DNA from: Variovorax boronicumulans | GTDB lineage: Bacteria > Pseudomonadota > Gammaproteobacteria > Burkholderiales > Burkholderiaceae_C | DNA length: 64,000 nucleotides | NCBI RefSeq assembly: GCF_029892485.1 | Contig: NZ_JARXVG010000006.1 | Coordinates: 310,001-374,000, forward strand | Reading direction: 5' to 3' | In this document: one piece after another, positions 42,183 to 50,953 of the stretch | Position numbering within the stretch: the first letter of the stretch is position 1 | Layout of the letters: each line of letters opens with the position of its first letter | The notes under the pieces: generated by a model | Told to the model about the DNA's origin: nothing | The model's database searches: none | The model's input: only the letters and a program-made list of their open reading frames with translations | Position numbers and translations under genes: made by a program

Positions 42183-43287
42183 ATGTTCGAAGGTGCAAAC
42201 CTACTCGCTGGCGACAAGCGCAAGTATGGCCAACAGGCCGCGATGGAGATCGCGGGCGACATTCACGAGTACACCGAGCTTTACAGCCCCGAGGAATCCA
42301 TCGGCGTGCCGTATCTGAATGGGCGGCAGGTGTTTGACTTCAATGAACACTTCATTGAGTTGGGGACCGCGACCGCGGGGAGGTCGTTCTTTTTTATGGT
42401 GTTTGCGGTGTTGGCACTTGTGGCTGCAGCGCCAGCGGTGCTACTACTTTTGGGAACTGTATGGTGGACTGATGGTGGTGATATGTCTCGCACTTCGTTC
42501 GTCCTCATGGGATTGGGGCTTGCAGCTTTTGCATGGACATGTGTTGCCATCTTTTGGCGAATCTTGCTGCGCGCGGCATTCCTCACCGCCCTGACAGCCC
42601 GCTACCGCTTCAACCGCACCACAGGCAAGGTCTACGTGCTGAGGCCGAAAAAGTTCGGCGGCAACGCGGTGCTCGACTGGCATCGCGTCAAGGCCCATCC
42701 CAAGTGGTGCGCCCCCCTCGAAGTCAAACCCGGCTGGCAGTACAACGAAACAGAACGCGACAAACGCAAGCGTGCCGGCGGGGGCTTCTCCATGCGCCGT
42801 GGCCTGGTGCTGTACTGGCCTCCGCTGGATGCCAACGACCCCGAGCGCAAAGGCGAAGACATCCTCTGGGTCGGCTGCTGGCTCTCCGGCACTCCGCTGT
42901 GGGAATACATCCGCGCCTTCATGCAGGAAGGCATGCAGGCCGTGCCCGCACCCGAGCCGCACGAATACCGCCGCAAGCGCCGCAGCAGCATGTGGCAGTA
43001 CCTGTGGGAAGAGGGCTTCGATGCAACCATCCGCGAAGCGCGATTGATGGGCCACGAGAAGCCTGAAAGCGCGGTCGGCGTGGGCGACTGGCTGCGCGAA
43101 GGACCATTTGTGATGTTCAACAGCTGGGCGCAGTGGCTGTGCTGGTGGCCGACATTCCCGAAGGAGTGGAACAGCGACTGTGGGCAGAAGCGGCGCGAGC
43201 ACGGCATTGGGGCGGAAGAGCCGTTGCGATGGAAGGCCAAGGCGTGAGGGTTGATGTGAGAGCCAGATCGGTCTGCAAGACCCGTGG
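42130..43287 (+). repeat. Tandem direct duplication, copy 2
   Basis: Second copy of the module starting at 40944. It contains an effector-tail remnant, the second immunity gene and the trailer GAGAGCCAGATCGGTCTGCA. Scattered substitutions distinguish it from copy 1, together with a replaced block for the immunity TM region (about 42,398-42,555). Confidence 0.92.
42183..43247 (+). CDS. DUF6708-like membrane protein, candidate immunity protein 2
   Basis: 354 residues. Identical to the preceding protein for residues 1-64 and almost identical from 131 to the end (isolated K/R, A/T and T/R changes). Residues 73-124 are replaced by a different two-TM sequence (VFAVLALVAAAPAVLLLLG..., then FVLMGLGLAAFAWTCVAIF) of exactly the same length. 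The block is locally AT-richer. It is probably an immunity protein to a related effector allele, retained as an orphan. It begins two bases after the effector fossil's stop, mirroring copy 1. Confidence 0.8.
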   Translation: MFEGANLLAGDKRKYGQQAAMEIAGDIHEYTELYSPEESIGVPYLNGRQVFDFNEHFIELGTATAGRSFFFMVFAVLALVAAAPAVLLLLGTVWWTDGGDMSRTSFVLMGLGLAAFAWTCVAIFWRILLRAAFLTALTARYRFNRTTGKVYVLRPKKFGGNAVLDWHRVKAHPKWCAPLEVKPGWQYNETERDKRKRAGGGFSMRRGLVLYWPPLDANDPERKGEDILWVGCWLSGTPLWEYIRAFMQEGMQAVPAPEPHEYRRKRRSSMWQYLWEEGFDATIREARLMGHEKPESAVGVGDWLREGPFVMFNSWAQWLCWWPTFPKEWNSDCGQKRREHGIGAEEPLRWKAKA

Positions 43288-43306
43288 ATGGGCGCCGGCG
43301 CCCATC
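43287..43306. repeat. Perfect 20-bp palindrome
   Basis: GATGGGCGCCGGCGCCCATC in the 149-bp gap between the second immunity gene and the DotU gene. No T-run follows on the plus strand, so it is not a standard terminator. It may be an attenuating hairpin or protein site. Confidence 0.6.
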
Positions 43307-43396
43307 GAATTTGTAGCGAGCCAGCGGCTCAATGCCATTCAACGGCCGCGAAAAAGCGCCGCCAACTCGGACGAGTCTCTTTAACTGAATCTCACC

Positions 43397-44203
43397 ATGC
43401 CTCTTCTGAAAGAAGTCGACATTGCCGTTCGCAATGAGCTTGAGCAAGTAGCCAGTCGACTGATTGCGAAAGCCAACCCACCCCCGCCCCCAAAGCCCGT
43501 CCTGCAAACCCAGCAGGTGCTGGCCCGCCAGTCTCCCCAGCCCGACCGTCTCGTAGCTGTACGCGCCGCCGCGTCCCGGCTGTTTGAAGCCGCAGGCTCA
43601 CTGCTCGATGCACTGCCCGTCTTGGTCCGAAGGAATGGTCAACTGGACGCGACGCGGGCCGACAAGCTGCATCGCCAACTCGTGAGCGAAATCATCTCGT
43701 TTCAGTCCATCTGCCAAGACGCTGGGCTGCGCTACGAGCACATCGTGATTGCCAGCTACGCTTTGTGCACTGCGCTGGACGAGTTCGCCAGCGACGCACT
43801 GCGCGACCCTATCGACAAGACCAGCCCACCATCGAAGGCCGAGCCCGTCGCCAGCGGCTGGATGGCGCACTCGCTGGCCGTTCGCTTCCACGGCGATGCC
43901 AAGGGCGGCGAGAACATCTTTCTGCTCATCGGGCGGGCGATCATCGAGCCAGACAAGCACATCGATCTGCTCGAGTTGTTCTTCGTCATCCTCAGACTGG
44001 GCTTCGAAGGCGTCTACCGTCACGCCAGCAATGGTCGACGCGAGATGGACCGCATACAGCATCGCATCCACGATCTGGTGAACACCCACCGCAGGGATGG
44101 CCCTGTCAACCTGCTCGCCCATTGGCAGCAGATCGAACGCTCCCTCGACACATCGAGCCATGCGGCGCCTGCGGCGCGGCCCCAAGGAATCACATCTGCG
44201 TGA
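43397..44203 (+). CDS. DotU/TssL-family T6SS protein without membrane anchor
   Basis: 268 residues. After a Pro-rich linker (PPPPPKPVLQ, about 29-38) comes the DotU cytoplasmic helical domain with IVIASYALCTALDEFASD, VRFHGDAKGGENIFLLIGRAI and LLELFFVILRLGFEGVYRHASNGRREMD. TssL normally ends in a TM helix that joins the TssJLM membrane complex. Here the C-terminus (NLLAHWQQIERSLD... SAAPAARPQGITSA-like) has no hydrophobic segment. No tssJ, tssK or tssM is present in the window. It may be an accessory or orphan copy. Confidence 0.83.
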   Translation: MPLLKEVDIAVRNELEQVASRLIAKANPPPPPKPVLQTQQVLARQSPQPDRLVAVRAAASRLFEAAGSLLDALPVLVRRNGQLDATRADKLHRQLVSEIISFQSICQDAGLRYEHIVIASYALCTALDEFASDALRDPIDKTSPPSKAEPVASGWMAHSLAVRFHGDAKGGENIFLLIGRAIIEPDKHIDLLELFFVILRLGFEGVYRHASNGRREMDRIQHRIHDLVNTHRRDGPVNLLAHWQQIERSLDTSSHAAPAARPQGITSA

Positions 44204-44254
44204 GCGCTCAGGACTCGGCCGGAACGCGGGAAGCATGCGCGAAGGAGGTACACC

Positions 44255-44548
44255 ATGAGCGACTGCAACATGAGCGGTGCGGGCATGTCCGGCTGCACCT
44301 TCACCGGAGCCACCTTGGCGGGTGCGGTGTACTCCGGCACACAATAGACCGGCTGCAAGTTTCAGCGCTGCACCTGGAAGAACCTGGGTTTTGCCAATTG
44401 CCAGTGGGACCAGGTGGACATCCTCGACTGCCACTGCGATGGCATCAAGGGCGAAGGCATCACCGGCGAGAAAGTCCTTTACTACGGCAGCGTCTTCGAG
44501 AACTCCGAGTTCACAAACAGTTCGATCAATGGCAGTACTGGTGACTGA
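44255..44548 (+). pseudogene. Small Cys-rich pentapeptide-like gene with in-frame amber stop
   Basis: After a strong ribosome site (AAGGAGGT), an ATG starts MSDCNMSGAGMSGCTFTGAT. TAG at 44345-44347 interrupts at codon 31. The same frame then continues with matching character (GCKFQRCTWKNLGFANCQWD, then SVFENSEFTNSSING) to TGA at 44546-44548, giving 97 codons in all. The pentapeptide-like pattern continues across the stop, so this is a recent nonsense mutation (a CAG to TAG change would explain it), an amber readthrough site, or a sequencing error. Confidence 0.65.
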
Positions 44549-44880
44549 GCGCGGCCACCGCCTTGGCAAGGGCTACCGCTTGGGAGGCCAGCGAACCGGG
44601 TCTTGCAGTCAGCCGCAACGCTTCAAAGCAGAAAGAGATCGGCCGGCGGTACCCGTGGCTGGCGCATTGAGTTCCGTCGCCGGTCGACGCAGCGTCTGCG
44701 CAGGAGCCTCAGGCGGCAGGAGCCCTTCACGTTGCCCCGCCGATGTCCAGCTCGATCAGCAAACAAGCTCTTGGCAGCTCGCTCATAGGGGAATCCCTAG
44801 TCATTCCTGAAACCGGTTTCATATAAGCTGCAAGCCTTCTTTCGGAGGCCTGCGCACGGCCCTGTCGTGCACGCCGCACC
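44549..44880. other. Intergenic region before the ABC transporter operon
   Basis: 332 bp with no coding sequence I can support. The distal 70 bp hold the operator and promoter-like elements of the transporter operon. The proximal part is GC-rich and looks like decayed accessory DNA. Confidence 0.6.
44808..44821. promoter_or_regulatory. LacI-type operator at the transporter promoter
   Basis: TGAAACCGGTTTCA is a perfect 14-bp palindrome with a central CG, the classic form of LacI/GalR-family operators. A TATAAG -10-like box (44822-44827) abuts it, so a bound repressor would block the promoter. The LacI regulator encoded at 50954-51979 in the same cluster is the obvious candidate. Confidence 0.7.
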
Positions 44881-45552
44881 ATGAACTACCAGTTTCAATT
44901 CGACGCCGTTTTCGCGGCCTGGCCGCTGCTGCTCAAGGGCACCTGGATCACGATCCAGCTCTCGCTCATCGCGACGGTGCTGGGCCTTGTGGTCGCGATC
45001 TTCTGCGCCTGGGGCAAGACCTCGGGGCCGGGGTGGCTGCGCTTCATCATCAATGCCTACATCGAGGTGATCCGCAACACGCCCTTCCTCGTGCAGCTGT
45101 TCTTTTTCTTCTTCGCGCTGCCGGCCATCGGGCTGCGCTGGTCGCCGCAGACGGCCGCGCTGGTGGCGATGGTGGTGAACCTGGGCGCGTATGCGACCGA
45201 GATCATCCGCGCGGGCATCGAGTCGATTCCCAAGGGGCAGATCGAGGCGGGGAGGGCGCTCAACCTCAAGCCCTGGGAGATCTTCCGCTTCGTGATCATC
45301 AAGCCCGCGCTCAAGGCCATCTACCCGGCACTCACGAGCCAGTTCATCTTGCTGATGCTGAGCTCGGCGGTGGTGTCGGTCATCTCGGCCGACGACCTGA
45401 CCTCAGTGGCCGCCAACCTGCAGTCGCAGACCTTCCGCAGCTTCGAGATCTACATCGTGGTGGCCGCCATCTACCTGGCGCTGGCACTGGCCTTCTCGGC
45501 GATGTTCAAGCTGATCTACAAGCGCACGCTCAACTATCCGGACCGCCGGTAA
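44881..45552 (+). CDS. Polar amino acid-type ABC transporter permease
   Basis: 223-residue inner-membrane permease of the His/Glu/Gln/polar amino acid family (PAAT). The first TM region follows FAAWPLLLKGTWITIQLSLIATVLGLV, and the family block IEVIRNTPFLVQLFFFFFALP is present. The EAA-type ATPase-contact loop is GIESIPKGQIEAGRALNLKPWEIFRFVIIKPAL. It is the first gene of an operon with a second permease, a binding protein and an ATPase. The substrate may be a sugar acid or amino-sugar acid, judging by the catabolic genes downstream. Confidence 0.94.
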   Translation: MNYQFQFDAVFAAWPLLLKGTWITIQLSLIATVLGLVVAIFCAWGKTSGPGWLRFIINAYIEVIRNTPFLVQLFFFFFALPAIGLRWSPQTAALVAMVVNLGAYATEIIRAGIESIPKGQIEAGRALNLKPWEIFRFVIIKPALKAIYPALTSQFILLMLSSAVVSVISADDLTSVAANLQSQTFRSFEIYIVVAAIYLALALAFSAMFKLIYKRTLNYPDRR

Positions 45553-45576
45553 CGGGCCCGCACGGAAGACAACATC

Positions 45577-46230
45577 ATGCGTACCTTCGGCTTTCCCGAA
45601 TTCCTTTTCATCCTCGAAGCGGCCCAGTGGACGCTCGCTCTGTCGGTGATCGCCTTCATCGGCGGCGCGATCCTCGGCTTGATCGTCGCGCTCACGCGCA
45701 CCTCCGAATCGAGCTGGGCGCGCGGCGTGTCGAGGACGTTCATCCAGATCTTCCAGGGCACGCCGCTGCTGCTGCAGCTCTTTCTGATCTTCTTCGGCGC
45801 GCCGGTGCTGGGCTTGGACATCAACCCGTGGATCGCCGCGGGCGCGGCGCTCATCCTCAACAGCGCGGCCTTTCTCGGCGAGATCTGGCGCGGCTGCATC
45901 GAGGCCGTGCCGCGCGGCCAGTGGGAAGCGGCCGAGGCGCTGAGCCTCAAGTACACCGCACGCATGCGCGACGTGGTGCTGCCGCAGGCCTTCAAGATCG
46001 CGCTGGCGCCCACGGTGGGCTACCTGGTGCAGATCATCAAGGGCACCTCGCTGGCGGCCATCATCGGCTTCACCGAGATCACCCGCGCGGGGCAGATCAT
46101 CAACAACGCCACCTTCCAGCCGCTGATCGTGTTCTCGGTGGTGGCGGCCATTTACTTCGTGATCTGCTGGCCGCTGTCGCTGCTGGCCGCGCGCATGGAG
46201 CGCAAGCGCGCAATGGCGCTTGCACGCTGA
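45577..46230 (+). CDS. Polar amino acid-type ABC transporter permease
   Basis: 217-residue partner permease, with about five TM helices. Diagnostic segments are AAQWTLALSVIAFIGGAILG, FIQIFQGTPLLLQLFLIFFG and the EAA loop GCIEAVPRGQWEAAEALSLKYTARMRDVVLPQAF. It forms the heteromeric channel with the preceding permease, 24 bp upstream. Confidence 0.94.
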   Translation: MRTFGFPEFLFILEAAQWTLALSVIAFIGGAILGLIVALTRTSESSWARGVSRTFIQIFQGTPLLLQLFLIFFGAPVLGLDINPWIAAGAALILNSAAFLGEIWRGCIEAVPRGQWEAAEALSLKYTARMRDVVLPQAFKIALAPTVGYLVQIIKGTSLAAIIGFTEITRAGQIINNATFQPLIVFSVVAAIYFVICWPLSLLAARMERKRAMALAR

Positions 46231-46276
46231 CCCATTTTTTTCTCGTCGCTTCCTTCTTTATTCAGGAGACACATCA

Positions 46277-47074
46277 ATGACCGTTACCACCACCCGCCGC
46301 GCTGCCATCGCAGCCCTCGGCCTCGGCGCCGCACTCACCGTGTTCGCGCCTTTCGCCTCGGCACAGTCCGTGGCCGACATCAAGAAGAAGGGCGAGATCA
46401 CCATCGGCATGCTGGTGGACTTTCCGCCCTACGGCACCACCGACGCCAAGAACCAGCCCGACGGCTACGACGCCGACGTGGCCAAGCTGCTGGCCAAGGA
46501 CTGGGGCGTCAAGGCCAACATCGTGCCGGTGACCGGCCCTAACCGCATTCCCTTCCTGCTGACCAACAAGGTCGATGTGCTGGTCGCCTCGCTGGCCATC
46601 ACGCCCGAGCGCGCGAAGCAGGTGCAGTTCTCGCAGCCCTACGCGGCCGCGACCATCGTGCTGTACGGCGCGACCAAGACGCCCATCAAGGCCGCCACCG
46701 ACCTGAAGGGCCTGCGCGTGGGCGTGGCCCGTGCGTCCACGCAAGACGTGGCCGTGACCAAGGCCGCACCCGAAGGCACCGAGATCCGCCGCTTCGACGA
46801 CGACGCCTCGGCCATGCAGGCGCTGATCTCGGGCCAGGTCGATGCCATTGGCTGCTCGGTCACCGTGGCGGCGCAGATCGCCAAGCGCGTGCCCGCCGGC
46901 ACCTACGAAAACAAGTTCACGCTGGTGCAGCAGTCGATGGGCATCGCGATGCGTCCGGGCCAGGAAGAGCTGACCAAGGCGGTGAACGACTTCGTTGCGA
47001 AGAACACCGCCAACGGCGAGCTGAACAAGCTCTATCAAAAGTGGCTGCAGGCCGACCTGCCCAAGATGCAATGA
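46277..47074 (+). CDS. ABC transporter periplasmic substrate-binding protein
   Basis: 265 residues. The signal peptide MTVTTTRRAAIAALGLGAALTVFAPFASAQ is cleaved after ASA. The type II periplasmic binding fold shows VDFPPYGTTDAKNQPDGYDADVAKLLAKD, a ligand loop NKVDVLVASLAITPERAKQVQFSQPY and DLKGLRVGVARASTQDVAV. It resembles cystine/polar amino acid binding proteins. The start has AGGAGA eight bases upstream. It delivers substrate to the flanking permeases. Confidence 0.93.
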   Translation: MTVTTTRRAAIAALGLGAALTVFAPFASAQSVADIKKKGEITIGMLVDFPPYGTTDAKNQPDGYDADVAKLLAKDWGVKANIVPVTGPNRIPFLLTNKVDVLVASLAITPERAKQVQFSQPYAAATIVLYGATKTPIKAATDLKGLRVGVARASTQDVAVTKAAPEGTEIRRFDDDASAMQALISGQVDAIGCSVTVAAQIAKRVPAGTYENKFTLVQQSMGIAMRPGQEELTKAVNDFVAKNTANGELNKLYQKWLQADLPKMQ

Positions 47075-47101
47075 GCCAAAGCGCTTGAAGGAAACCCTGG
47101 C

Positions 47102-47856
<755 letters not shown>

Positions 47857-47857
<1 letters not shown>

Positions 47858-48600
47858 TGTCCTTCGAGGTCCTGATTTCTCTGTCGTCCTTCGGCGCGGC
47901 CGAGGTGGGGCGGCACGGCCAGCTCTGGTGTTCGCAACTTGCGCGCACTGCGGGTGCCGATTCGGTGGAAGTGCGCGGCGAGATGCTGCGCGATGCGGAT
48001 GCCGAACTGCCAGCGCTCAACGGTCTTGCGTCCGTGTACTCCAGCCCCGAAGGTCTGTGGGCCGAGGGTGGATGGCTCGACAGTGCGGCGCTCAAGCGCG
48101 GCATTGCCGCGGCAACCCGCGTCGGCGCGAAGCGGCTGAAGATGTCCATCGGCGATTTCCAGGCTTCCTCGCACGGCTCGCTCTGGGGCTTGAAAGTGGA
48201 GCTGTCGCAAACCCGCGTCGAACTGCTCATCGAGAACGACCAGACGCTGCGCGCCGGCACGCTGCCCGCATTGCAGTCCTTCTTCGACGTGGCCGACCGC
48301 GCCGGCGTATCGCTCGGCATGACCTTCGACATGGGCAACTGGCACTGGCTGGGCGAGTGCCCGCTGCAGGCCGCACAGGCGCTCGGCCATCGCGTGCGCT
48401 ACGTGCATTGCAAGGGCGCGCAGCGCCTGCCGCACAAGTGGGTGGCGGTGCCGCTCGGCGATTCGGTCGCGCCATGGCGCGCGGTGTTGCGCGCCTTGCC
48501 GGCCGACGTGCCCCATGCCATCGAATACCCTCTGGTCGGCGACGACCTGCTGGCCGTCACCCGCACGCAAATCGAATTCATCCGCGCCGCACGGGCGTAG
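47857..48600 (+). CDS. TIM-barrel sugar phosphate isomerase/epimerase-like protein
   Basis: 247-residue AP endonuclease 2/xylose isomerase-like TIM barrel. Candidate metal-ligand segments are DSVEVRGEMLRD, LLIENDQTLRAG (Glu), TFDMGNWHWLGE (Asp, His), RYVHCKGAQ (His) and HAIEYPLVGDD (Glu). The family covers ketose isomerases and epimerases. It is coupled by a one-base overlap to the transporter ATPase gene and precedes the sugar kinase gene. An epimerase role on the imported acid is inferred. Confidence 0.82.
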
Positions 48601-48607
48601 ACCACAC

Positions 48608-49561
48608 ATGCCAGAACCCACCGCTTTCGACGTCGCCCTGTTCGGCGAGGCCATGATGCTGCTCGTGGCGGACCGCCCCGGCCCGCTGGAGAACGCAGAG
48701 GCGTTCCACAAGCGCACCGCGGGCGCCGAGACCAACGTGGCCATCGGCCTCTCGCGCCTGGGCCTGAAGGTGGGCTGGGCCAGCCGACTGGGCACCGACT
48801 CGATGGCGCGTGCGCTGCTCGCGACGATGAAGGGCGAGGGCATCGATTGTTCGCACGTCATCTGCGATCCGAAGCAGCGCACCGGCTTCCAGTTCAAGGG
48901 CCGCGTCACCGACGGCAGCGACCCGCCGGTCGAATACCACCGCAAGGGCTCGGCCGCGAGCCAGATGGGCCCGGCCGATGTCGATGAGGCGTGGCTGCGC
49001 TCGGCGCGCCACCTGCACGCCACCGGTGTGTTCGCCGCCATTTCCGAGACCAGCCTGCAGGCCGCGCTCAAGACCATGGACGTGATGCGCGCGGCTGGCC
49101 GAACGATCTCGTTCGACACCAACCTGCGCCCGACGCTGTGGTCTTCAACCGAAACGATGCGCCACTGGATCAACGAACTCGCCTCGCGCGCCGACTGGGT
49201 GCTGCCCGGCATCGAAGAAGGCCTGCTGCTCACCGGCCACAGTGAGCCCGATGCCGTCGCGCGCTTCTACCGCGAGCGCGGCGCGAAGCTGGTGGTCGTC
49301 AAGCTCGGTGCCGAGGGCGCCTATTACGACAGCGACGTGGCCGGCACCGGCCGCGTCGACGGCTTTCCGGTCAAGGAAGTGATCGACACCGTGGGCGCGG
49401 GCGACGGCTTCGCGGCCGGCGTGGTGAGCGCACTGCTCGAAGGCAAGAGCGTGCCCGAGGCGGTGCGCCGCGGTGCGTGGATCGGCGCTCGTGCGGTGCA
49501 GGTGCTGGGCGATACCGAAGGGCTGCCGACGCGCGCCGAACTTGAAGAAGCGGGGCTTTGA
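48608..49561 (+). CDS. kdgK: PfkB-family sugar kinase, probable 2-keto-3-deoxygluconate kinase
   Basis: 317-residue ribokinase-like kinase. N-terminal FGEAMMLLVADRPGPLENAEAFHKRTAGAETNVAIGLSRLG is typical of KDG kinases. The catalytic Asp lies in DTVGAGDGFAAG (D266), and the substrate-binding Arg region is HRKGSAASQMGP. It would phosphorylate 2-keto-3-deoxygluconate to KDPG for the Entner-Doudoroff pathway. Neighbouring isomerase and dehydrogenase genes support sugar-acid catabolism. The exact substrate is inferred. Confidence 0.85.
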   Translation: MPEPTAFDVALFGEAMMLLVADRPGPLENAEAFHKRTAGAETNVAIGLSRLGLKVGWASRLGTDSMARALLATMKGEGIDCSHVICDPKQRTGFQFKGRVTDGSDPPVEYHRKGSAASQMGPADVDEAWLRSARHLHATGVFAAISETSLQAALKTMDVMRAAGRTISFDTNLRPTLWSSTETMRHWINELASRADWVLPGIEEGLLLTGHSEPDAVARFYRERGAKLVVVKLGAEGAYYDSDVAGTGRVDGFPVKEVIDTVGAGDGFAAGVVSALLEGKSVPEAVRRGAWIGARAVQVLGDTEGLPTRAELEEAGL

Positions 49562-49566
49562 AGACC

Positions 49567-50547
49567 ATGACGAAGAAGAACGTGCTTGTTTTCCGGCCCT
49601 TGCCTGAAGACCAACTGGCGCGACTGCAGGCCGCGCACCACGTGACCGTGGCCGATCCGCGCACGGAGCCCGAGGCCTTTGCCGCCGCGCTCGCCACCGC
49701 GAACGGCCTGATCGGATCCAGCCACACGGTCGATGCCGCGCTGCTCGATGCGGCGCCGCAGCTCGAGGTGATTTCGAGCGTGTCGGTCGGCGTCGACAAC
49801 TATCCGCTCGCCGAACTGCACAAGCGCGGCATCGTGCTGTGCCACACGCCCGACGTGCTCACCGAGACCGTGGCCGACACGGTGTTCGCGATCCTCATGG
49901 CCACGCAGCGCCGCGTCGTCGAGCTCTCGAACCTGGTGCGGGAAGGCCGTTGGGACAAGAACATCGGCGAGGAACTCTTCGGCACCGACGTGCATGGCAA
50001 GACGCTGGGCATCCTGGGCTTTGGCCGCATCGGGCAGGCCGTGGCGCGGCGCGCCGCGCTGGGCTTCGGCATGCCGGTGCTGTATCACTCGCGCCGCGCG
50101 GTGGACCTGGCCGCGCAGGCGCCCGAGCTGCAAGGCCGCGTCACGCACACACCGCTGGACGACCTGCTGGCGCGCGCCGACATCGTGCTCGCGATGCTGC
50201 CGCTGACCGATGCCACGCGCGGGATGATCGATGCTGAATTCTTTGCGCGCATGAAGCCGGGCGCTTCTTTCATCAACGGCGGCCGCGGCGCCACCGTGAA
50301 CGAAGGCGCGCTGCTGCACGCGCTGGATCACGGCACCCTGCGCGCTGCCGGCCTCGACGTGTTCGCGAAGGAACCGCTGCCCGCCGATTCGCCGCTGCGC
50401 ACGCACCCGCGCGTGACACCGCTGCCGCACATCGGCTCGGCCACGCACGAGACGCGGCATGCGATGGCGGAACTGGCGACGACCAATCTGCTGCAGGTGC
50501 TGGCCGGCGAGAAGCCGATCGCGCCTTACGACACCACCGCCGCATGA
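49567..50547 (+). CDS. D-2-hydroxyacid dehydrogenase (GhrB/2-ketogluconate reductase-like)
   Basis: 326-residue NAD(P)-dependent dehydrogenase. The Rossmann motif is LGILGFGRIGQAVARRA. Catalytic residues are visible: Arg in GGRGATVNEGAL, Glu in FAKEPLP and His in PLPHIGSATHE. The family reduces glyoxylate, hydroxypyruvate or 2-keto-gluconate. The ATG at 49567 is preferred over an upstream TTG. It lies between the kinase and the LacI regulator gene, in the same sugar-acid cluster. Confidence 0.9.
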   Translation: MTKKNVLVFRPLPEDQLARLQAAHHVTVADPRTEPEAFAAALATANGLIGSSHTVDAALLDAAPQLEVISSVSVGVDNYPLAELHKRGIVLCHTPDVLTETVADTVFAILMATQRRVVELSNLVREGRWDKNIGEELFGTDVHGKTLGILGFGRIGQAVARRAALGFGMPVLYHSRRAVDLAAQAPELQGRVTHTPLDDLLARADIVLAMLPLTDATRGMIDAEFFARMKPGASFINGGRGATVNEGALLHALDHGTLRAAGLDVFAKEPLPADSPLRTHPRVTPLPHIGSATHETRHAMAELATTNLLQVLAGEKPIAPYDTTAA

Positions 50548-50560
50548 CTGCGATCCCGCT

Positions 50561-50953
50561 TTTCTCCCTCCCCCGTTGGAGGAGGGTAGGGGTGGGGGCA
50601 GGCGGCGCATCCATCGAGCGCTCTGCCTGCCCCCATCCCAACCTTCCCCCAGCGGGGGAAGGAGCAATGCGAACACCTCGCCTGTGGATGTCCCCGAGGA
50701 CTTTCTCCCTCCCCCTCTGGGGGAGGGCAGGGGTGGGGGCAAGCGGCGTATCCATCGAGCGCTCTGCCCGCCCCCATCCCAACCTTCCCCCAGCGGGGGA
50801 AGGAGCAATGCGAACGCCTCGCCTGTGGATGTCCCCGAGGACTTTCTCCCTCCCCTTCCGGGGGAGGGCAGGGGTGGGGGCCAGCGGCGTATCCATCGAG
50901 CGCTCCGCCTGCCCCCATCCCAGCCTTCCCCCAGCGGGGGAAGGAGCAAAACC
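50561..50953. repeat. Tandem 141-bp repeat, about 2.8 copies
   Basis: Units begin at 50561, 50702 and 50843 (TTTCTCCCTCCCC...), with the third truncated just before the LacI start. Each unit holds two GC hairpins, one around GGGGGAGGG(CAGG)GTGGGGG and one CTTCCCCCAGCGGGGGAAG, plus a constant ATCCATCGAGCGCT segment. Units differ by a few substitutions. The 406-bp gap has no independent gene. Confidence 0.92.

Noticed and set aside
50561..50953. Regularly spaced repeats that might suggest a CRISPR array
   Set aside because: The 141-bp units are contiguous and near-identical, with no unique spacers. There are no cas genes nearby.
50459..50953. N-terminal extension of the LacI regulator through the repeat region
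   Set aside because: The frame is open but encodes repeated proline/glycine-rich sequence from the tandem repeat. The HTH motif begins seven residues after the ATG at 50954, which has a ribosome site.
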